Part shown: positions 9,880-19,671 of the stretch, one piece after another
Layout of the letters: each line of letters opens with the position of its first letter
Position numbering within the stretch: the stretch's first letter is position 1
DNA from: Cohnella panacarvi Gsoil 349
GTDB lineage: Bacteria; Bacillota; Bacilli; Paenibacillales; Paenibacillaceae
Direction: 5' to 3'
Assembly (NCBI RefSeq): GCF_000515335.1
Contig: NZ_KI911563.1
Location: forward strand, 1,876,056-1,940,055
Length of the DNA: 64,000 nucleotides
Made by a program: the position numbers and the translations under genes
The notes under the pieces: model-generated
Told to the model about the DNA's origin: nothing
What the model saw: only the letters and a program-made list of their open reading frames with translations
Database searches by the model: none

Positions 9880-11436
9880 TTATTCCCACTCGATCGTAGC
9901 CGGCGGTTTCGACGTAATGTCGTATACGATGCGGTTGACGTGCTTCACTTCGTTGACGATGCGGTTCGAGATTTTCTCGAGCACGTCGTACGGAATGCGC
10001 GCCCAGTCCGCGGTCATGCCATCGATGGAAGTGACGGCGCGGATGCCGACGGTGTAATCGTACGTACGGCCGTCGCCCATAACGCCGACGCTCTTCATGC
10101 CCGGCAGCGCGGTGAAGTATTGCCAGATCTCGCGCTTCAAGCCCGCTTTGGCGATTTCATCGCGAAGGATCGCGTCGGATTCGCGAACGATCTCCAGCTT
10201 CTCATCCGTCACTTCGCCGAGAACGCGGATCGCAAGCCCCGGACCCGGGAACGGCTGGCGCCAGACGATTTCCTCCGGCAAGCCGCACTCTTCGCCGACT
10301 TTGCGCACTTCGTCCTTGAACAGCGCCTTCAGCGGCTCGACGAGCTTGAACTTCATATCTTCCGGCAGGCCGCCGACATTGTGGTGCGACTTGATCGTCT
10401 GCGCCGTAGCCGTGCCGCTTTCAACGATATCGGTATACAGCGTGCCTTGCGCGAGGAACGCGAAGTCGTCGAACTTGACGGATTCCTCTTCGAACACGCG
10501 AATGAACTCGTTGCCGATGATTTTGCGCTTTTGCTCCGGATCGGATACCCCGGCGAGCTTGCCCAGGAACCGGTCTTTCGCGTCGATCTTGACGACCTTC
10601 ATATCGAATTTGCCGACGAACGTATCCATGACGCCCTCGGCTTCGCCTTTGCGGAGCAAGCCGTGGTCGATGAACATGCAAGTCAACTGATCGCCGATCG
10701 CTTTGTGAATGAGCATCGCCACGACGGACGAATCGACGCCGCCGGACAATGCGCACAACACTTTCTGGTCGCCGACTTCGCGGCGGATTTCCTGCACCAT
10801 GTCCTCGATGAACGATTCCATCGTCCAATCGCCCTTGCATCCGCACACTTCGTACAAGAAGTTGCGGATCATCTCGTTGCCGTACACCGAGTGACGGACT
10901 TCCGGATGGAATTGAACCGCATAGATGCGACGGTCCGCATGGCTCATCGCCGCTACCGGCGCATGCTCCGTGCTCGCGTCTACGACGAAGCCGGGCGGCA
11001 GCTCGGTTACGTGGTCTCCGTGGCTCATCCATACCGTCTGACGCGCGTCGAGGCCCTTCACAAGCGGATTGCCGGAGACGAAATCGACGTCCGACTTGCC
11101 GTACTCTCGCTTGTGCGCAGGTTCGACCTTGCCTCCGTGCTGGTGCGTGATCAGTTGCATGCCGTAACAAATCCCGAGAATCGGCAGCCCGAGCTCGTAC
11201 ACGCCTCGGTCGACTTGAGGCGCGTTCTCCGCGTACACGCTCGCCGGTCCGCCGGAGAACACGATACCCTTAGGCGCGAGTTCGCGGATTTTATCCGCCG
11301 GGGTGTTGTACGGCAGCAATTCGCTGTAGACGCCGAGATCGCGAATACGGCGCGCGATCAATTGGTTGTACTGCCCGCCGAAATCCAATACGACGATCAT
11401 TTCGTGCGGCTTGTTTCCTTGCGCTTGAGTAGTCAC
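9880..11436 (-). CDS. guaA: GMP synthase (glutamine-hydrolysing)
   Basis: Aminates XMP to GMP using glutamine and ATP. The N-terminal class I glutamine amidotransferase domain (about 13-205) begins [20 protein letters not shown] and contains the nucleophile motif GICYGMQL near residue 92. The ATP-pyrophosphatase domain carries LSGGVDSSV near 235, and the C-terminal dimerisation domain ends in PPATIEWE, as in all GuaA. At 518 aa it has the usual length. The start is a GTG at 11436 with AGGAGG eleven bases upstream. It lies 34 bp after bcp with no terminator between, so they may share a transcript. No purine riboswitch is seen here. Confidence 0.97.
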   Translation of the reverse strand: MTTQAQGNKPHEMIVVLDFGGQYNQLIARRIRDLGVYSELLPYNTPADKIRELAPKGIVFSGGPASVYAENAPQVDRGVYELGLPILGICYGMQLITHQHGGKVEPAHKREYGKSDVDFVSGNPLVKGLDARQTVWMSHGDHVTELPPGFVVDASTEHAPVAAMSHADRRIYAVQFHPEVRHSVYGNEMIRNFLYEVCGCKGDWTMESFIEDMVQEIRREVGDQKVLCALSGGVDSSVVAMLIHKAIGDQLTCMFIDHGLLRKGEAEGVMDTFVGKFDMKVVKIDAKDRFLGKLAGVSDPEQKRKIIGNEFIRVFEEESVKFDDFAFLAQGTLYTDIVESGTATAQTIKSHHNVGGLPEDMKFKLVEPLKALFKDEVRKVGEECGLPEEIVWRQPFPGPGLAIRVLGEVTDEKLEIVRESDAILRDEIAKAGLKREIWQYFTALPGMKSVGVMGDGRTYDYTVGIRAVTSIDGMTADWARIPYDVLEKISNRIVNEVKHVNRIVYDITSKPPATIEWE

Positions 11437-11470
11437 TGTCTCACGAGCCTCCTGAAATCAATTGAATGTA

Positions 11471-12022
11471 TTATAGCTTTGCCGCTTTCGCAGCGTCAAG
11501 GCGAGCGGATACGGTTCTCCTGCGCTTGTTCAAGCCGCGAATCGCGCTTACGACTTCGTCCGCGTGGCCCTTTACTTTTAAATTGCGCCACTCTCGGACC
11601 AGCTTGCCGTTCTCGTCGATCAGGAACGTCGAGCGTACGATGCCCATATAAGTGCGTCCGTACAGCTGTTTTTCTTGCCACACCCCGTAAAGATCGCACA
11701 CCTTATGATCAACGTCCGCGAGCAGCGGATAGCGCAGCTCGTATTTGTCCGCGAATTTTCGGTGAGACTTCAGATCGTTCGCGCTGATGCCGAGAATGAC
11801 CGTGTTCAAGTTCTCGTTGCGAATGATCGCCGTCGCGTCGCGGAAGTCGCAAGACTCCTGCGTGCAGGCGGGCGTCGAATCCTTCGGGTAGAAGAACAGG
11901 ACGACTTTGCGGCCGCGATACCGGCTCAGCTTGACTTTGTCGGCGTCTCCTTCCGCGCCGATAGCGGGAAGCTCGAAATCGGGCGCCTTGCGTCCGACTT
12001 GGAGCGTTGGTTTTCTAGGCAT
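11471..12022 (-). CDS. bcp: Thioredoxin-dependent thiol peroxidase, BCP/PrxQ type
   Basis: Reduces peroxides with thioredoxin as donor. The 183-residue peroxiredoxin fold has the peroxidatic Cys53 in DSTPACTQESC and a second Cys58 five residues later, the arrangement of the alpha2 type of PrxQ. A basic, alanine-rich C-terminal tail of about 20 residues (RRRTVSARLDAAKAAKL) goes beyond the usual family end. The ATG at 12022 follows AAAGGA. Its position directly before guaA is not a functional pairing I recognise. Confidence 0.93.
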   Translation of the reverse strand: MPRKPTLQVGRKAPDFELPAIGAEGDADKVKLSRYRGRKVVLFFYPKDSTPACTQESCDFRDATAIIRNENLNTVILGISANDLKSHRKFADKYELRYPLLADVDHKVCDLYGVWQEKQLYGRTYMGIVRSTFLIDENGKLVREWRNLKVKGHADEVVSAIRGLNKRRRTVSARLDAAKAAKL

Positions 12023-12222
12023 TGGCGTCGGTTCCTTTCACGCTCTCTGTACAATAAGTTTCAGCTTAACATTCCCCGGCGCAAAAGAAAACGATGCGAC
12101 GCTGCGCCGATGCTACGGTATAATGAACATAGCAAAAGATACGCGCGCGAAGCACGCCGCTTGTCCCCGGTTCGGGGAGGAGCGGTTTTTTTGCGTTCGC
12201 CATTATAGAGGGAGGTACGCGT

Positions 12223-12891
12223 ATGTTCGAAGAGCAGTATAAGGCTTGGTTGGAGGGGCAACGCAAATGGCGGACAGGAGAGTCGCTGAGACGATTAAAC
12301 GACGGGCACGGCGTGAACGAGCGAATGTTCGCGGAAACCATCTGGTGGCCGGCAATCGGAAGTTTCGAGCACTTGCATGCGGAGCACGAGGTGATCAACT
12401 TTCGCGGCGGCTGTTATTACTTGGATCATGCTTTCATCCTCCATCCCTACTTGATCGATTGGGAGGTCGACGACTTCTCCTCGCACGCCAAGAACATGAA
12501 CCGCCGCGAATTCGAATATGAGCGCCAGAGGCAGAACGAGCTGGTCGCAAGCGGATGGCAAGTCTATCGAATCCCGTTGGACGCGATAAAAGAGCGGCCC
12601 AAGCAAGTTCAGCAATTCGTGCTTCAGGTGATGGGAAAGCTGTACGGCATCGGACTGCGCAATCAACCGGCTTTACCTCTCAAGCAGCGCGAGATTATGC
12701 GGCTTGCATCGCGACTGCAACGGGCATTCACCCCGCTGGAAGTTTCCGAATGCGTCGGTATAAGCGACCGCTACGCCCGAGAACTGCTCTGGGAGCTGAC
12801 CCGGCAAGGCTTATTGGAAGCAGCCAGCGGCAAATCGCGGATTAGGAGCTATCGTCTGACGCAGCGCGGTTCACGCATCCATCTGCAGTAA
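12223..12891 (+). CDS. PD-(D/E)XK nuclease-like (DUF559-type) protein with C-terminal winged helix
   Basis: 222 residues. The middle shows an endonuclease-like pattern: YYLDHAF with Asp68, then IDWEVDDFSSH with Glu81 and Asp83, then an Arg-rich helix (RREFEYERQRQNELVASGW) and a beta strand QVYRI, as in Vsr/DUF559 folds. Residues about 155-220 look like a winged helix (FTPLEVSECVGISDRYARELLWELTRQGLLE). This suggests a DNA-acting protein, but neither target nor activity can be told. The ATG at 12223 follows GAGGGAGG. It stands alone on the plus strand, divergent from bcp; a TATAAT at 12118-12123 may be its -10 element. Confidence 0.65.
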   Translation: MFEEQYKAWLEGQRKWRTGESLRRLNDGHGVNERMFAETIWWPAIGSFEHLHAEHEVINFRGGCYYLDHAFILHPYLIDWEVDDFSSHAKNMNRREFEYERQRQNELVASGWQVYRIPLDAIKERPKQVQQFVLQVMGKLYGIGLRNQPALPLKQREIMRLASRLQRAFTPLEVSECVGISDRYARELLWELTRQGLLEAASGKSRIRSYRLTQRGSRIHLQ

Positions 12892-12912
12892 CGGAGGTGT
12901 ATCTATGCCGCT

Positions 12913-13150
12913 TTACGAAACTGAGTTCCGTTAAGGGGAGTTACTCCAATGACGGGTACATGCGAGCGTGCAATCATGTGCGCCGATTGGGGGTTGACGC
13001 ATGTATCGGGCGCGCATCTTGTTGGCTTTACGGAACTGAGTTCCGTTATCTCGCCAAGAACACATCGTACTTACGCAATAACGGACCTAAGTTCCGTTAA
13101 GAGGAGTTACTCCAATGGCGGGTACGTGCGAGCGAGCAATCATGTGCCTG
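12913..13150. repeat. Decayed intergenic repeats with GTTCCGTTA palindromes
   Basis: Fills most of the 315-bp gap between two convergent genes. Three copies of ACGRAACTGAGTTCCGTTA or its variant start at 12916, 13030 and 13081 (the last two 51 bp apart), each a near-perfect inverted repeat. A longer direct repeat (GGAGTTACTCCAATG, CGGGTAC, TGCGAGCG, GCAATCATGTG) occurs at about 12938 and 13103, 165 bp apart. No gene is supported here. Confidence 0.85.
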
Positions 13151-13206
13151 AAAGTCGCCGTCCGGAGCATAGATTTAGTCCCGAATTCGACGAACGTTGG
13201 CGCCGG

Positions 13207-13995
13207 TCAGCTCCCTGCGCCGCGATATTTGCGAATGCCGCGATTCCAGATCGTTAGGCCGATCGTCGCGACGATCACGCCGACGACCGGAGTGAGCAAC
13301 GACATCGTCAAATCCCGGTGCCGGTCTAGGAAGAACGACGCAGGATAGACGCCGACGAACGCGAACGGCAGCACCCAGCTGAGTAGAAACCGTATCCCCT
13401 TGTTAAAGATTTGAACCGGATACCGGCCGTAGTTCTGAATGTTGAACATGAGCGGAACGATGCCGGTCGGCGCGTCGGAGTAGAACGAGATCGCCGCCAG
13501 CGACGTATACAGGCCTCCGTAGATCATCACCGAGCCGATAACCATGACGAGCAGCATAATCGGATCGTACCAATCGAACGGCAAGCCGAGCGTCGCCCAA
13601 GACGTGCCCATAATCGCTAAGCCGACGAGCCCGCCGACCATCGACGGAGGATCGACGTTCTCCAGCATGATCTGCACGAGCGAATGGGCCGGACGCGTCA
13701 GCACCCTGTCCATCTCGCCCTTCACGATATAACGCTCGCTGAAGTTCCATAGGTTGAAGAACGTGCTGAACACGCCGAAAGCGAGCATGAAGTAGCCGTA
13801 GACGAACACGACCTCCGCCTCGGTCCAACCCATCAGGTCGGGCGTATGAAGAAACACGACGAAGATGAACACCAGGTTCACCGCCGAGAACAACAGGTCC
13901 GACAGAACCTCCACCCAGAAGTCCGCGCGGTAAGTCAGCTTTGTTTTCAAATAATTCGCGATATATTCCCTGAACAGAGACAGCGTAAAGCTCAT
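13207..13995 (-). CDS. ABC-2 type exporter permease, second subunit (DUF990-like)
   Basis: Integral membrane subunit of a three-gene ABC exporter. The 262-residue protein starts MSFTLSLFREYIANYLKTKL and has about six membrane helices; the segment RADFWVEVLSDLLFSAVNLVF and ending NRGIRKYRGAGS fit the DUF990/ABC-2 family. I start at the ATG at 13995, which has AAGGAGG eleven bases upstream; the frame continues upstream to 14202 but that part overlaps the previous gene and is not membrane-like. It begins 8 bp after the preceding permease stop. The exported substrate is unknown. Confidence 0.88.
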   Translation of the reverse strand: MSFTLSLFREYIANYLKTKLTYRADFWVEVLSDLLFSAVNLVFIFVVFLHTPDLMGWTEAEVVFVYGYFMLAFGVFSTFFNLWNFSERYIVKGEMDRVLTRPAHSLVQIMLENVDPPSMVGGLVGLAIMGTSWATLGLPFDWYDPIMLLVMVIGSVMIYGGLYTSLAAISFYSDAPTGIVPLMFNIQNYGRYPVQIFNKGIRFLLSWVLPFAFVGVYPASFFLDRHRDLTMSLLTPVVGVIVATIGLTIWNRGIRKYRGAGS

Positions 13996-14003
13996 GCGCC
14001 GCG

Positions 14004-14798
14004 TCAACCTCCTTGCACGAACAGCCTGCGGCGCGCAGAGCGCCACATCGCCATTATCGGTATAATAAGCACGGCGAACCAGACGACCTGCACGAGCAGC
14101 GCTTGCCAGACATCGGCGCCGTTCAGTCTGCCCGTGAACACGGAGCTGGGCAAATACGTAATCGCCGGAAAAGGTAGCCAATCGAGCACAGGTTTCGCCC
14201 ACGACGGGAAGAACGCGATCGGAAGCACGACGCCTGACAGCAAGTCGACGAGCACCCGCTTCATCCGCATCATGCCCTCGTTATTTTCGACGAAGAAGGC
14301 GAATAACCCCGTTAGAATGTTAAGCTGCGAGTTGATGAGGAAGCTGAACCAAAGCATGACGATGAACACGACGTACCGGACCGGGTCGCTCGGGAACGTG
14401 ATCGGGAACAACAGCGACACGACGAGCATGCCCGGGATCATGAACAAACCGAACCGGAACAGGCCTTCTCCGAACCCCTGCATCATCTTTACGATGAGGT
14501 AGTTGTACGGACGCGTCATCTGCACCGCCAAGCTGCCGTCGCGCACGTCGTTCGAGATTTCGCGGTCCAAGTTGTTGAAGTAGAACGCGCGCCCCATCCA
14601 GGATACGGCCACGTAGGTCGTAATCTGCGCGACCGTAAACCCTTGCAGCGTATCCGCGTCGCCGTAGATCGCCTTCCATAGAAAATAGTACGCGCCGATA
14701 TTGATCGCATAAATGATAATGCCGCTATAATAGTTCACCCGGTAAGCCAGCATCATGAGGAAACGGATTCGAATGAGCTCCAGATAAGCGCTAGCCAC
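14004..14798 (-). CDS. ABC-2 type exporter permease, first subunit
   Basis: 264-residue membrane protein with about six helices, beginning with a GTG codon (ASAYLELIRIRFLMMLAYRV). The motif FYFNNLDREISNDVRDGSLAVQ and the following MTRPYNY are typical of this paired-permease family, where one loop contacts the ATPase. Its start overlaps the ATPase stop by 8 bp, and it is followed by the second permease after 8 bp, so all three are one translational unit. Confidence 0.88.
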   Translation of the reverse strand: MASAYLELIRIRFLMMLAYRVNYYSGIIIYAINIGAYYFLWKAIYGDADTLQGFTVAQITTYVAVSWMGRAFYFNNLDREISNDVRDGSLAVQMTRPYNYLIVKMMQGFGEGLFRFGLFMIPGMLVVSLLFPITFPSDPVRYVVFIVMLWFSFLINSQLNILTGLFAFFVENNEGMMRMKRVLVDLLSGVVLPIAFFPSWAKPVLDWLPFPAITYLPSSVFTGRLNGADVWQALLVQVVWFAVLIIPIMAMWRSARRRLFVQGG

Positions 14799-15864
14799 GG
14801 CTGCCTGCCCCCGCTTCCGCCTTGTCCGGCTCGGCGATCGCGTCCTCGGCCGCTTGCGGCGCCTCGGCGCTGCCCGACTGGTAAATTTCCCTGACGATCT
14901 CGTCCGTGTTCGTCTCGAATATCTTGATGTCGCTAATGTCCAGCGACGCTCCGACGACGCGGGAGAGCACGTCGGACACGTTCATCTCGCGCGGCAGCCA
15001 CACTTTGGCGGTCTGCTCGTTCTCGAGCGTCCAGCGAACGTCGAGTCCGCTCGTCAATCCGTTAACCGCGGCGATCGTAACCGGATCGTTGAATTGGAAT
15101 TGAACCTCGCGGCCCTTGCCCCAGCGCGTCTTCAACTCTTCCAGCCCGCCGTCGTAAATAATATGCCCGTCGTCTAGCATAATAACGCGGGAACAGAGCG
15201 CTTCGATATCCTGCAGATCGTGCGTCGTCAGTAGAATCGTCGTGCCGTGCTCGCGGTTCATCCGCTTCAGGAACTCGCGGATTTCCGTCTTGACGACGAT
15301 ATCGAGTCCGATCGTCGGCTCGTCCAGGAACACGATGGACGGATTGTGCAGCAGCGCCGCCACGAGCTCGCAACGCATCCGCTGTCCCAGGCTCAGCTTC
15401 CTAACCGGACGGTTCAGCAGCTCCTGCAGATGAAGCGTCTCTACCAATTCGTCCAATCGCCGCTTGAAGTCCGTTTCGCTTACGCGATACACTTTGCGCA
15501 GCAGCCTGAACGACTCGATGACTCCGATGTCCCACCAGAGCTGGCTGCGCTGGCCGAACACGACGCCGATTCCCCTAACGAACGTCTCGCGATCCTTATA
15601 CGGCACGTAACCGTTCACGAGCAGCTTGCCCGACGTCGGAACGAGGATGCCCGTCAGCATCTTGATCGTCGTCGATTTGCCCGCCCCGTTCTCTCCGATA
15701 TAGCCGCAAATTTCCCCTTGGGGGATTTGGAAGCTAATATCCTTGACCGCGGTCACTTCCGTATGCTCGCGCTTGAACAAATCCTTGAGCGCGCCTTTCA
15801 GACCTTCGCGGTTTTTCTGCACCTTGAACTGCTTTCTCAGCTCGTTCACTTCGATAGCTAACAT
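14791..15864 (-). CDS. ABC exporter ATP-binding protein
   Basis: 357-residue ATPase that powers the two permeases downstream. Walker A is GENGAGKST (about residues 62-70), the signature is LSLGQRMR (about 158-165), Walker B is IVFLDEPTIGLD (about 178-189), and the H-loop is TTHD. The C-terminal 120 residues form an extra domain seen in NatA-like and drug-type exporters, with an acidic, low-complexity tail. The ATG at 15864 follows AGGAGG by five bases, so I prefer it to the upstream frame at 15900. Substrate unknown. Confidence 0.93.
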   Translation of the reverse strand: MLAIEVNELRKQFKVQKNREGLKGALKDLFKREHTEVTAVKDISFQIPQGEICGYIGENGAGKSTTIKMLTGILVPTSGKLLVNGYVPYKDRETFVRGIGVVFGQRSQLWWDIGVIESFRLLRKVYRVSETDFKRRLDELVETLHLQELLNRPVRKLSLGQRMRCELVAALLHNPSIVFLDEPTIGLDIVVKTEIREFLKRMNREHGTTILLTTHDLQDIEALCSRVIMLDDGHIIYDGGLEELKTRWGKGREVQFQFNDPVTIAAVNGLTSGLDVRWTLENEQTAKVWLPREMNVSDVLSRVVGASLDISDIKIFETNTDEIVREIYQSGSAEAPQAAEDAIAEPDKAEAGAGSRG

Positions 15865-16013
15865 GGTAACCTCCTGGCGAAACTTGCTTGTCCCGCTCAT
15901 GAAACTTTATAATTCCTATAATGTAATCTTACATCAGGAACGATTCAGCACACAAACTGCCTCGGGTTCGGCCCGCAGGCGGCCGCTATCGTCTAGCAGA
16001 AAGGAATTGACGA

Positions 16014-17030
16014 ATGTCGAGAAAATGGAGATATGCGCTATTCGGCGTTCTTGCCGTGCTGTTCATCGCTTTCTGCTTTATCGGGTGGTGGGCTTACCGC
16101 GCGAACGAGAACCTGAGCGATTTCAATAAGTCCAAGGAAGAGTCGCGCTTCGGCCATTTCGAGGAGAAGGTCGAGGAGAAGCCGCCCGAGTGGGAAGGCA
16201 CGGAGAGGGTTAACATTCTGCTTATGGGCGGCGACGAGCGCGGGCTGCGCGAAGGCGAGATCGCGAGATCCGACTCGATGCTCGTCGTCTCGATCGATCC
16301 GCAGAAGAAGACGATCCATCTCTTCTCCGTCCTGCGGGATACTTGGGTCGAGATCCCGGGCTATAAAGACAACCGGGCGAATACGCCCCTGTCTCTCGGC
16401 GGCCCGAACCTGTCGATGAAGACGATCGGCAACCTGCTCGGACTCGATATCCAATACTATGTGTACGTCGATTTTCAAGGATTCATCAAGCTGGTGGACG
16501 CCATCGGCGGAGTCGACTTCTACGTGGAGAAGGACATGCGCTGGTCCGATTCCGCGGACGAACATAAATACGATATCAACTTAAAAAAAGGGTTCCAGCA
16601 TCTCGACGGCGAGAAGGCGCTGCAATACGCGAGGTTCCGCCACGACAGGCTGTCCGACTTCACGCGGACCGGCCGGCAGCGCGAGCTGCTGAAGGCGATC
16701 GCGGACAAGCTGCAGTCCGGGTGGAACCTGATCAAGCTGCCGGACATTCTCGGCGACATCGCCCCTTATATCGAGACGAATTTGACTTCCCGCGAGATGC
16801 TCAAGCTCGGCAGCCTCGGCTACAAATCGCACCAAGCCGGTTCGTACCAAGCGCCTCCGAACGAGCTGCTGGCGGACGAGAAAATCGGCGGCTCATCGGT
16901 GCTCGCCATTAGAGATAAAGAAGCGCTTAAGGCTTACGTTCAGCTCATGCTGACGAAGGACGAGAGCTTGACGGCAGCGACGCCGTCCCCGTCTGCATCT
17001 CCTTCAAGCGCGGCAGGAGGACAACTATAA
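16014..17030 (+). CDS. LytR-CpsA-Psr (LCP) family protein
   Basis: Family members attach anionic glycopolymers such as teichuronic or teichoic acids to peptidoglycan at the outer face of the membrane. The protein has one N-terminal membrane anchor (about 7-27) and an LCP domain (about 65-250) with the acidic [11 protein letters not shown], the arginine-containing [14 protein letters not shown], and [18 protein letters not shown]. The usual INHAYALGG stretch is replaced by [10 protein letters not shown], a noticeable variant. The C-terminal tail is Ser/Pro-rich. The ATG at 16014 follows AAAGGA. The next gene, hemL, starts 2 bp after its stop, so they are co-transcribed. Confidence 0.92.
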   Translation: MSRKWRYALFGVLAVLFIAFCFIGWWAYRANENLSDFNKSKEESRFGHFEEKVEEKPPEWEGTERVNILLMGGDERGLREGEIARSDSMLVVSIDPQKKTIHLFSVLRDTWVEIPGYKDNRANTPLSLGGPNLSMKTIGNLLGLDIQYYVYVDFQGFIKLVDAIGGVDFYVEKDMRWSDSADEHKYDINLKKGFQHLDGEKALQYARFRHDRLSDFTRTGRQRELLKAIADKLQSGWNLIKLPDILGDIAPYIETNLTSREMLKLGSLGYKSHQAGSYQAPPNELLADEKIGGSSVLAIRDKEALKAYVQLMLTKDESLTAATPSPSASPSSAAGGQL

Positions 17031-17032
17031 TC

Positions 17033-18346
17033 ATGACACAGCAGCAAAGAACGAGATCGGCGGCATTATACGAGGAAGCACAAAGGCACATCGTCGGAGG
17101 CGTGAACAGCCCTTCCCGTTCGTTCAAAGCGGTAGGCGGAGGCGCCCCCGTCTTCATGGAACGCGGAGAAGGCGCTTATTTCTGGGACGTCGACGGCAAC
17201 CGGTACATCGATTACTTGGCGGCGTTCGGCCCGATCATTACCGGACACGCCCACCCGCATGTCACGGAGGCGATCGTGAGGGCGGCTCAGAACGGTACAT
17301 TGTATGGCACGGCGACCGAGCACGAGATTCGACTGGCCGAGAAGCTGAAAGCCGCGATCCCGTCTATGGACAAAGTGCGGTTCGTCAATTCCGGCACGGA
17401 AGCGGTCATGACGACGATCCGCGTCGCGCGGGCGTACACCGGCCGCAACAAAATCATCAAGTTCGCCGGCTGTTACCACGGCCACTCCGACCTCGTGCTC
17501 GTAGCCGCGGGCTCCGGCCCGTCCACGCTCGGCATCCCCGACAGCGCGGGCGTGCCTGCCAGCATCGCCAGCGAAGTGATCACGGTTCCGTTCAACGATT
17601 CGGACGGCCTGCGGGAAGCGCTGGCGCGATGGGGCAACGACGTCGCGGCGGTCATGGTCGAGCCGATCGTCGGCAACTTCGGCATGGTCATGCCGAAGCC
17701 CGGCTTCCTCGAAGGGCTATGCAAGCTGACGAGGGAAGCCGGCGCGCTCGTCATCTACGACGAGGTCATCTGCGCTTTCCGCTTCCATTACGGATCGGCC
17801 CAGACGTTCTCCGCCTTCGCGGACCAAGAGGCGATTCGTCCGGACTTGACCGCGCTAGGCAAAATCATCGGCGGCGGCTTGCCGATCGGCGCCTACGGCG
17901 GACGCGAGGACATCATGGAGAAGGTCGCGCCGCTCGGTCCGGCTTATCAGGCGGGCACGATGGCCGGCAATCCGGCTTCCGTGCTGGCGGGCATCGCGTG
18001 CCTGGAGGTTCTTGGCGAGCCCGGCGTGTACGAGAAGATGGAGCGGCAAACGATTCGTTTGATCGGCGGCTTGCAGAACGCGGCCGCCAAGAACGGCATC
18101 CCGCTCACGATCAACCGCATCGCCGGCGCGTTCTCGACGCACTTCTGCAACCATCCCGTCACGAACTACGACGAAGCGCAGGATACGGACGGCGAACGCT
18201 TCGCCCGCTTCTTCCGGCTCATGCTGGACCGAGGCATCTATCTGGCGCCGTCGAAGTACGAGGCGTGGTTCCTCACGACGGCGCATACGGACGCCGATAT
18301 CGACGAGACGATCGCGGCGGCGGAATACGCGTTCGCCCATATGTAA
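17033..18346 (+). CDS. hemL: Glutamate-1-semialdehyde 2,1-aminomutase
   Basis: PLP enzyme that makes 5-aminolevulinate for heme synthesis. The 437-residue sequence has the PLP contacts NSGTEA (119-124) and YDEV (242-245) and the active lysine 277 in [10 protein letters not shown]. Start ATG at 17033 with AGGAGG in the end of the preceding gene. It is not next to other hem genes; B. subtilis carries a second copy (GsaB) away from its hem operon, and this may be the equivalent. Linkage to the LCP gene is translational only as far as I can see. Confidence 0.95.
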   Translation: MTQQQRTRSAALYEEAQRHIVGGVNSPSRSFKAVGGGAPVFMERGEGAYFWDVDGNRYIDYLAAFGPIITGHAHPHVTEAIVRAAQNGTLYGTATEHEIRLAEKLKAAIPSMDKVRFVNSGTEAVMTTIRVARAYTGRNKIIKFAGCYHGHSDLVLVAAGSGPSTLGIPDSAGVPASIASEVITVPFNDSDGLREALARWGNDVAAVMVEPIVGNFGMVMPKPGFLEGLCKLTREAGALVIYDEVICAFRFHYGSAQTFSAFADQEAIRPDLTALGKIIGGGLPIGAYGGREDIMEKVAPLGPAYQAGTMAGNPASVLAGIACLEVLGEPGVYEKMERQTIRLIGGLQNAAAKNGIPLTINRIAGAFSTHFCNHPVTNYDEAQDTDGERFARFFRLMLDRGIYLAPSKYEAWFLTTAHTDADIDETIAAAEYAFAHM

Positions 18347-18385
18347 GACACGGCGTTCCGCTAAAGCGGCCTGCCACAGCACGCG

Positions 18386-18434
18386 AAGAAGGGCAATCCC
18401 TCGGCTTCATAAACCGGGGGATTGCCCTTCTGCT
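18386..18434 (+). terminator. Hairpin after hemL
   Basis: GAAGGGCAATCCC pairs with GGGATTGCCCTTC around a 20-nt loop. The T-run is poor on both strands, but the position between convergent hemL and the small gene at 18435 suggests a shared terminator. Confidence 0.65.
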
Positions 18435-18659
18435 CTACTCGTGCTTATCGTATCTGCCGTCCACTTCGCGCGCGATCGTCCGGTAGAGTTTCGTCTCTTC
18501 CGCGACCGGGTCCCGCTCCGCTTGCACGCGCACTTCCCACCGCGGCGAAATCCGCCTTACCGCCTCGACCTCGGGCGCGTCCGCTTCCTGCTCTCCTTCG
18601 GTCAACCGTTCGGCCAACAGCTCTTCGGCCGAACGGACTTTAGGGTTATCATGCTCCAC
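18435..18659 (-). CDS. Small acidic protein of unknown function
   Basis: 74 residues, very hydrophilic, beginning with GTG (EHDNPKVRSAEELLAERL). Charged residues make up about half of it and there is no membrane segment or signal. GGGAG lies about nine bases before the start. It precedes no obvious partner: the phosphatase gene behind it ends about 46 bp upstream on the same strand, so they may be co-transcribed. I do not recognise the family. Confidence 0.6.
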   Translation of the reverse strand: MEHDNPKVRSAEELLAERLTEGEQEADAPEVEAVRRISPRWEVRVQAERDPVAEETKLYRTIAREVDGRYDKHE

Positions 18660-18705
18660 TACTCTCGCTCCCTTCCTTAGCTAGGATGGTCGAAAGTCGT
18701 CCGCC

Positions 18706-19557
18706 TCATGTGAGCGAAGCTTTGCGAAGTTCCTCGACCAGCTCGTCGTGAACATGTCCGTTGCTGGCCGCGACGTTCCTTACGCCGAGATGATACGGCT
18801 CGCCGGCAACATCCGATAGGCGACCGCCCGCTTCCTCGACGAGCAAAGCCCCGGCGGCGATATCCCAAGCGCTCAGGTTGTACTCCCAGAATCCGCTAAG
18901 CCTTCCGGCAGCCACATAGGCGAGATGCAGCGCCGCCGAGCCCCCCATTCGCAGGTTGCGCACTTTCGGGGCGAGCGCCTGAATGCCCTTCAGGTTGGCG
19001 GGCAAAGCCACATGCTGCTCCGCCGGAAAACCGGTGGCGATCAGGCTCTGTCCCAGCGTAAGCTCCTGCGACACGCGCATGGAACGGCCGTGAACGTAAG
19101 CTCCCTTGCCTCTCTCCGCCACGAACAGCTCGTCTCTGGACGGGTCGTACACGACGCCGACGATCACTTGCCCTCTATGCGCTAGCGCGATAGATACCGA
19201 GAAGAACGGGAAGCCGTGCACGAAGTTCGTCGTGCCGTCGACGGGATCCACGATCCACAAGTATTCCTCGTCGCCCATATCCCGAATCGCTTTCGCGGAC
19301 GCCTCAGGACCCGGTTCCACGCCTTCTTCCCCGAGAAAAGCATGGTGCGGAAAATGCGTGCCGACCAAATTGCGAATCATCCGTTCCGAGCCTTTATCGA
19401 CTTCGGTCACGAGATCGTGCATCGAATATTTCGTGTCCAATTGCGTAATCGTGCCTAATTTGCTTTGGATCCATTCCCCGGCTTTCGCCGCGCAATTGAT
19501 CGCGACAGCCGTAAAGCTTTTGCCGCCTATGGCGTTATTCGGCAGGTTGTCGCTCAT
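18706..19557 (-). CDS. suhB: Inositol monophosphatase family protein
   Basis: Mg-dependent sugar-phosphate phosphatase of the IMPase/SuhB family. The three metal-binding motifs are in order: DLVTEVDKGSE (48-58), GEEG (76-79) and WIVDPVDGTTNFVHG (101-115), with the C-terminal WDIAAGALLVEEAGG. 283 residues, the usual length plus a short N-terminal extension. The ATG at 19557 follows GAGGG. The true substrate (inositol phosphate, another sugar phosphate, or PAP) cannot be told from motifs. Confidence 0.93.
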   Translation of the reverse strand: MSDNLPNNAIGGKSFTAVAINCAAKAGEWIQSKLGTITQLDTKYSMHDLVTEVDKGSERMIRNLVGTHFPHHAFLGEEGVEPGPEASAKAIRDMGDEEYLWIVDPVDGTTNFVHGFPFFSVSIALAHRGQVIVGVVYDPSRDELFVAERGKGAYVHGRSMRVSQELTLGQSLIATGFPAEQHVALPANLKGIQALAPKVRNLRMGGSAALHLAYVAAGRLSGFWEYNLSAWDIAAGALLVEEAGGRLSDVAGEPYHLGVRNVAASNGHVHDELVEELRKASLT

Positions 19558-19671
19558 CCGTCATCCCTCGAATCCTCTTATTCATTATCGCGGTCGATCG
19601 TGCATCATACCACTAGCATATACGAAATTACAGCATTGCGGTTGCGATTTAAATAGGAATTTCGAACGTTT

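Noticed and set aside
3789..11787. Long plus-strand frames opposite the permease, chemoreceptor and guaA genes (448, 763 and 615 codons)
   Set aside because: All are mirror frames of well-supported minus-strand genes, with no ribosome sites and Arg-rich translation.
12897..13348. Short plus-strand frames of 67-102 codons after the nuclease-like gene
   Set aside because: They run through the repeat region and into the antisense strand of the ABC permease, without ribosome sites.
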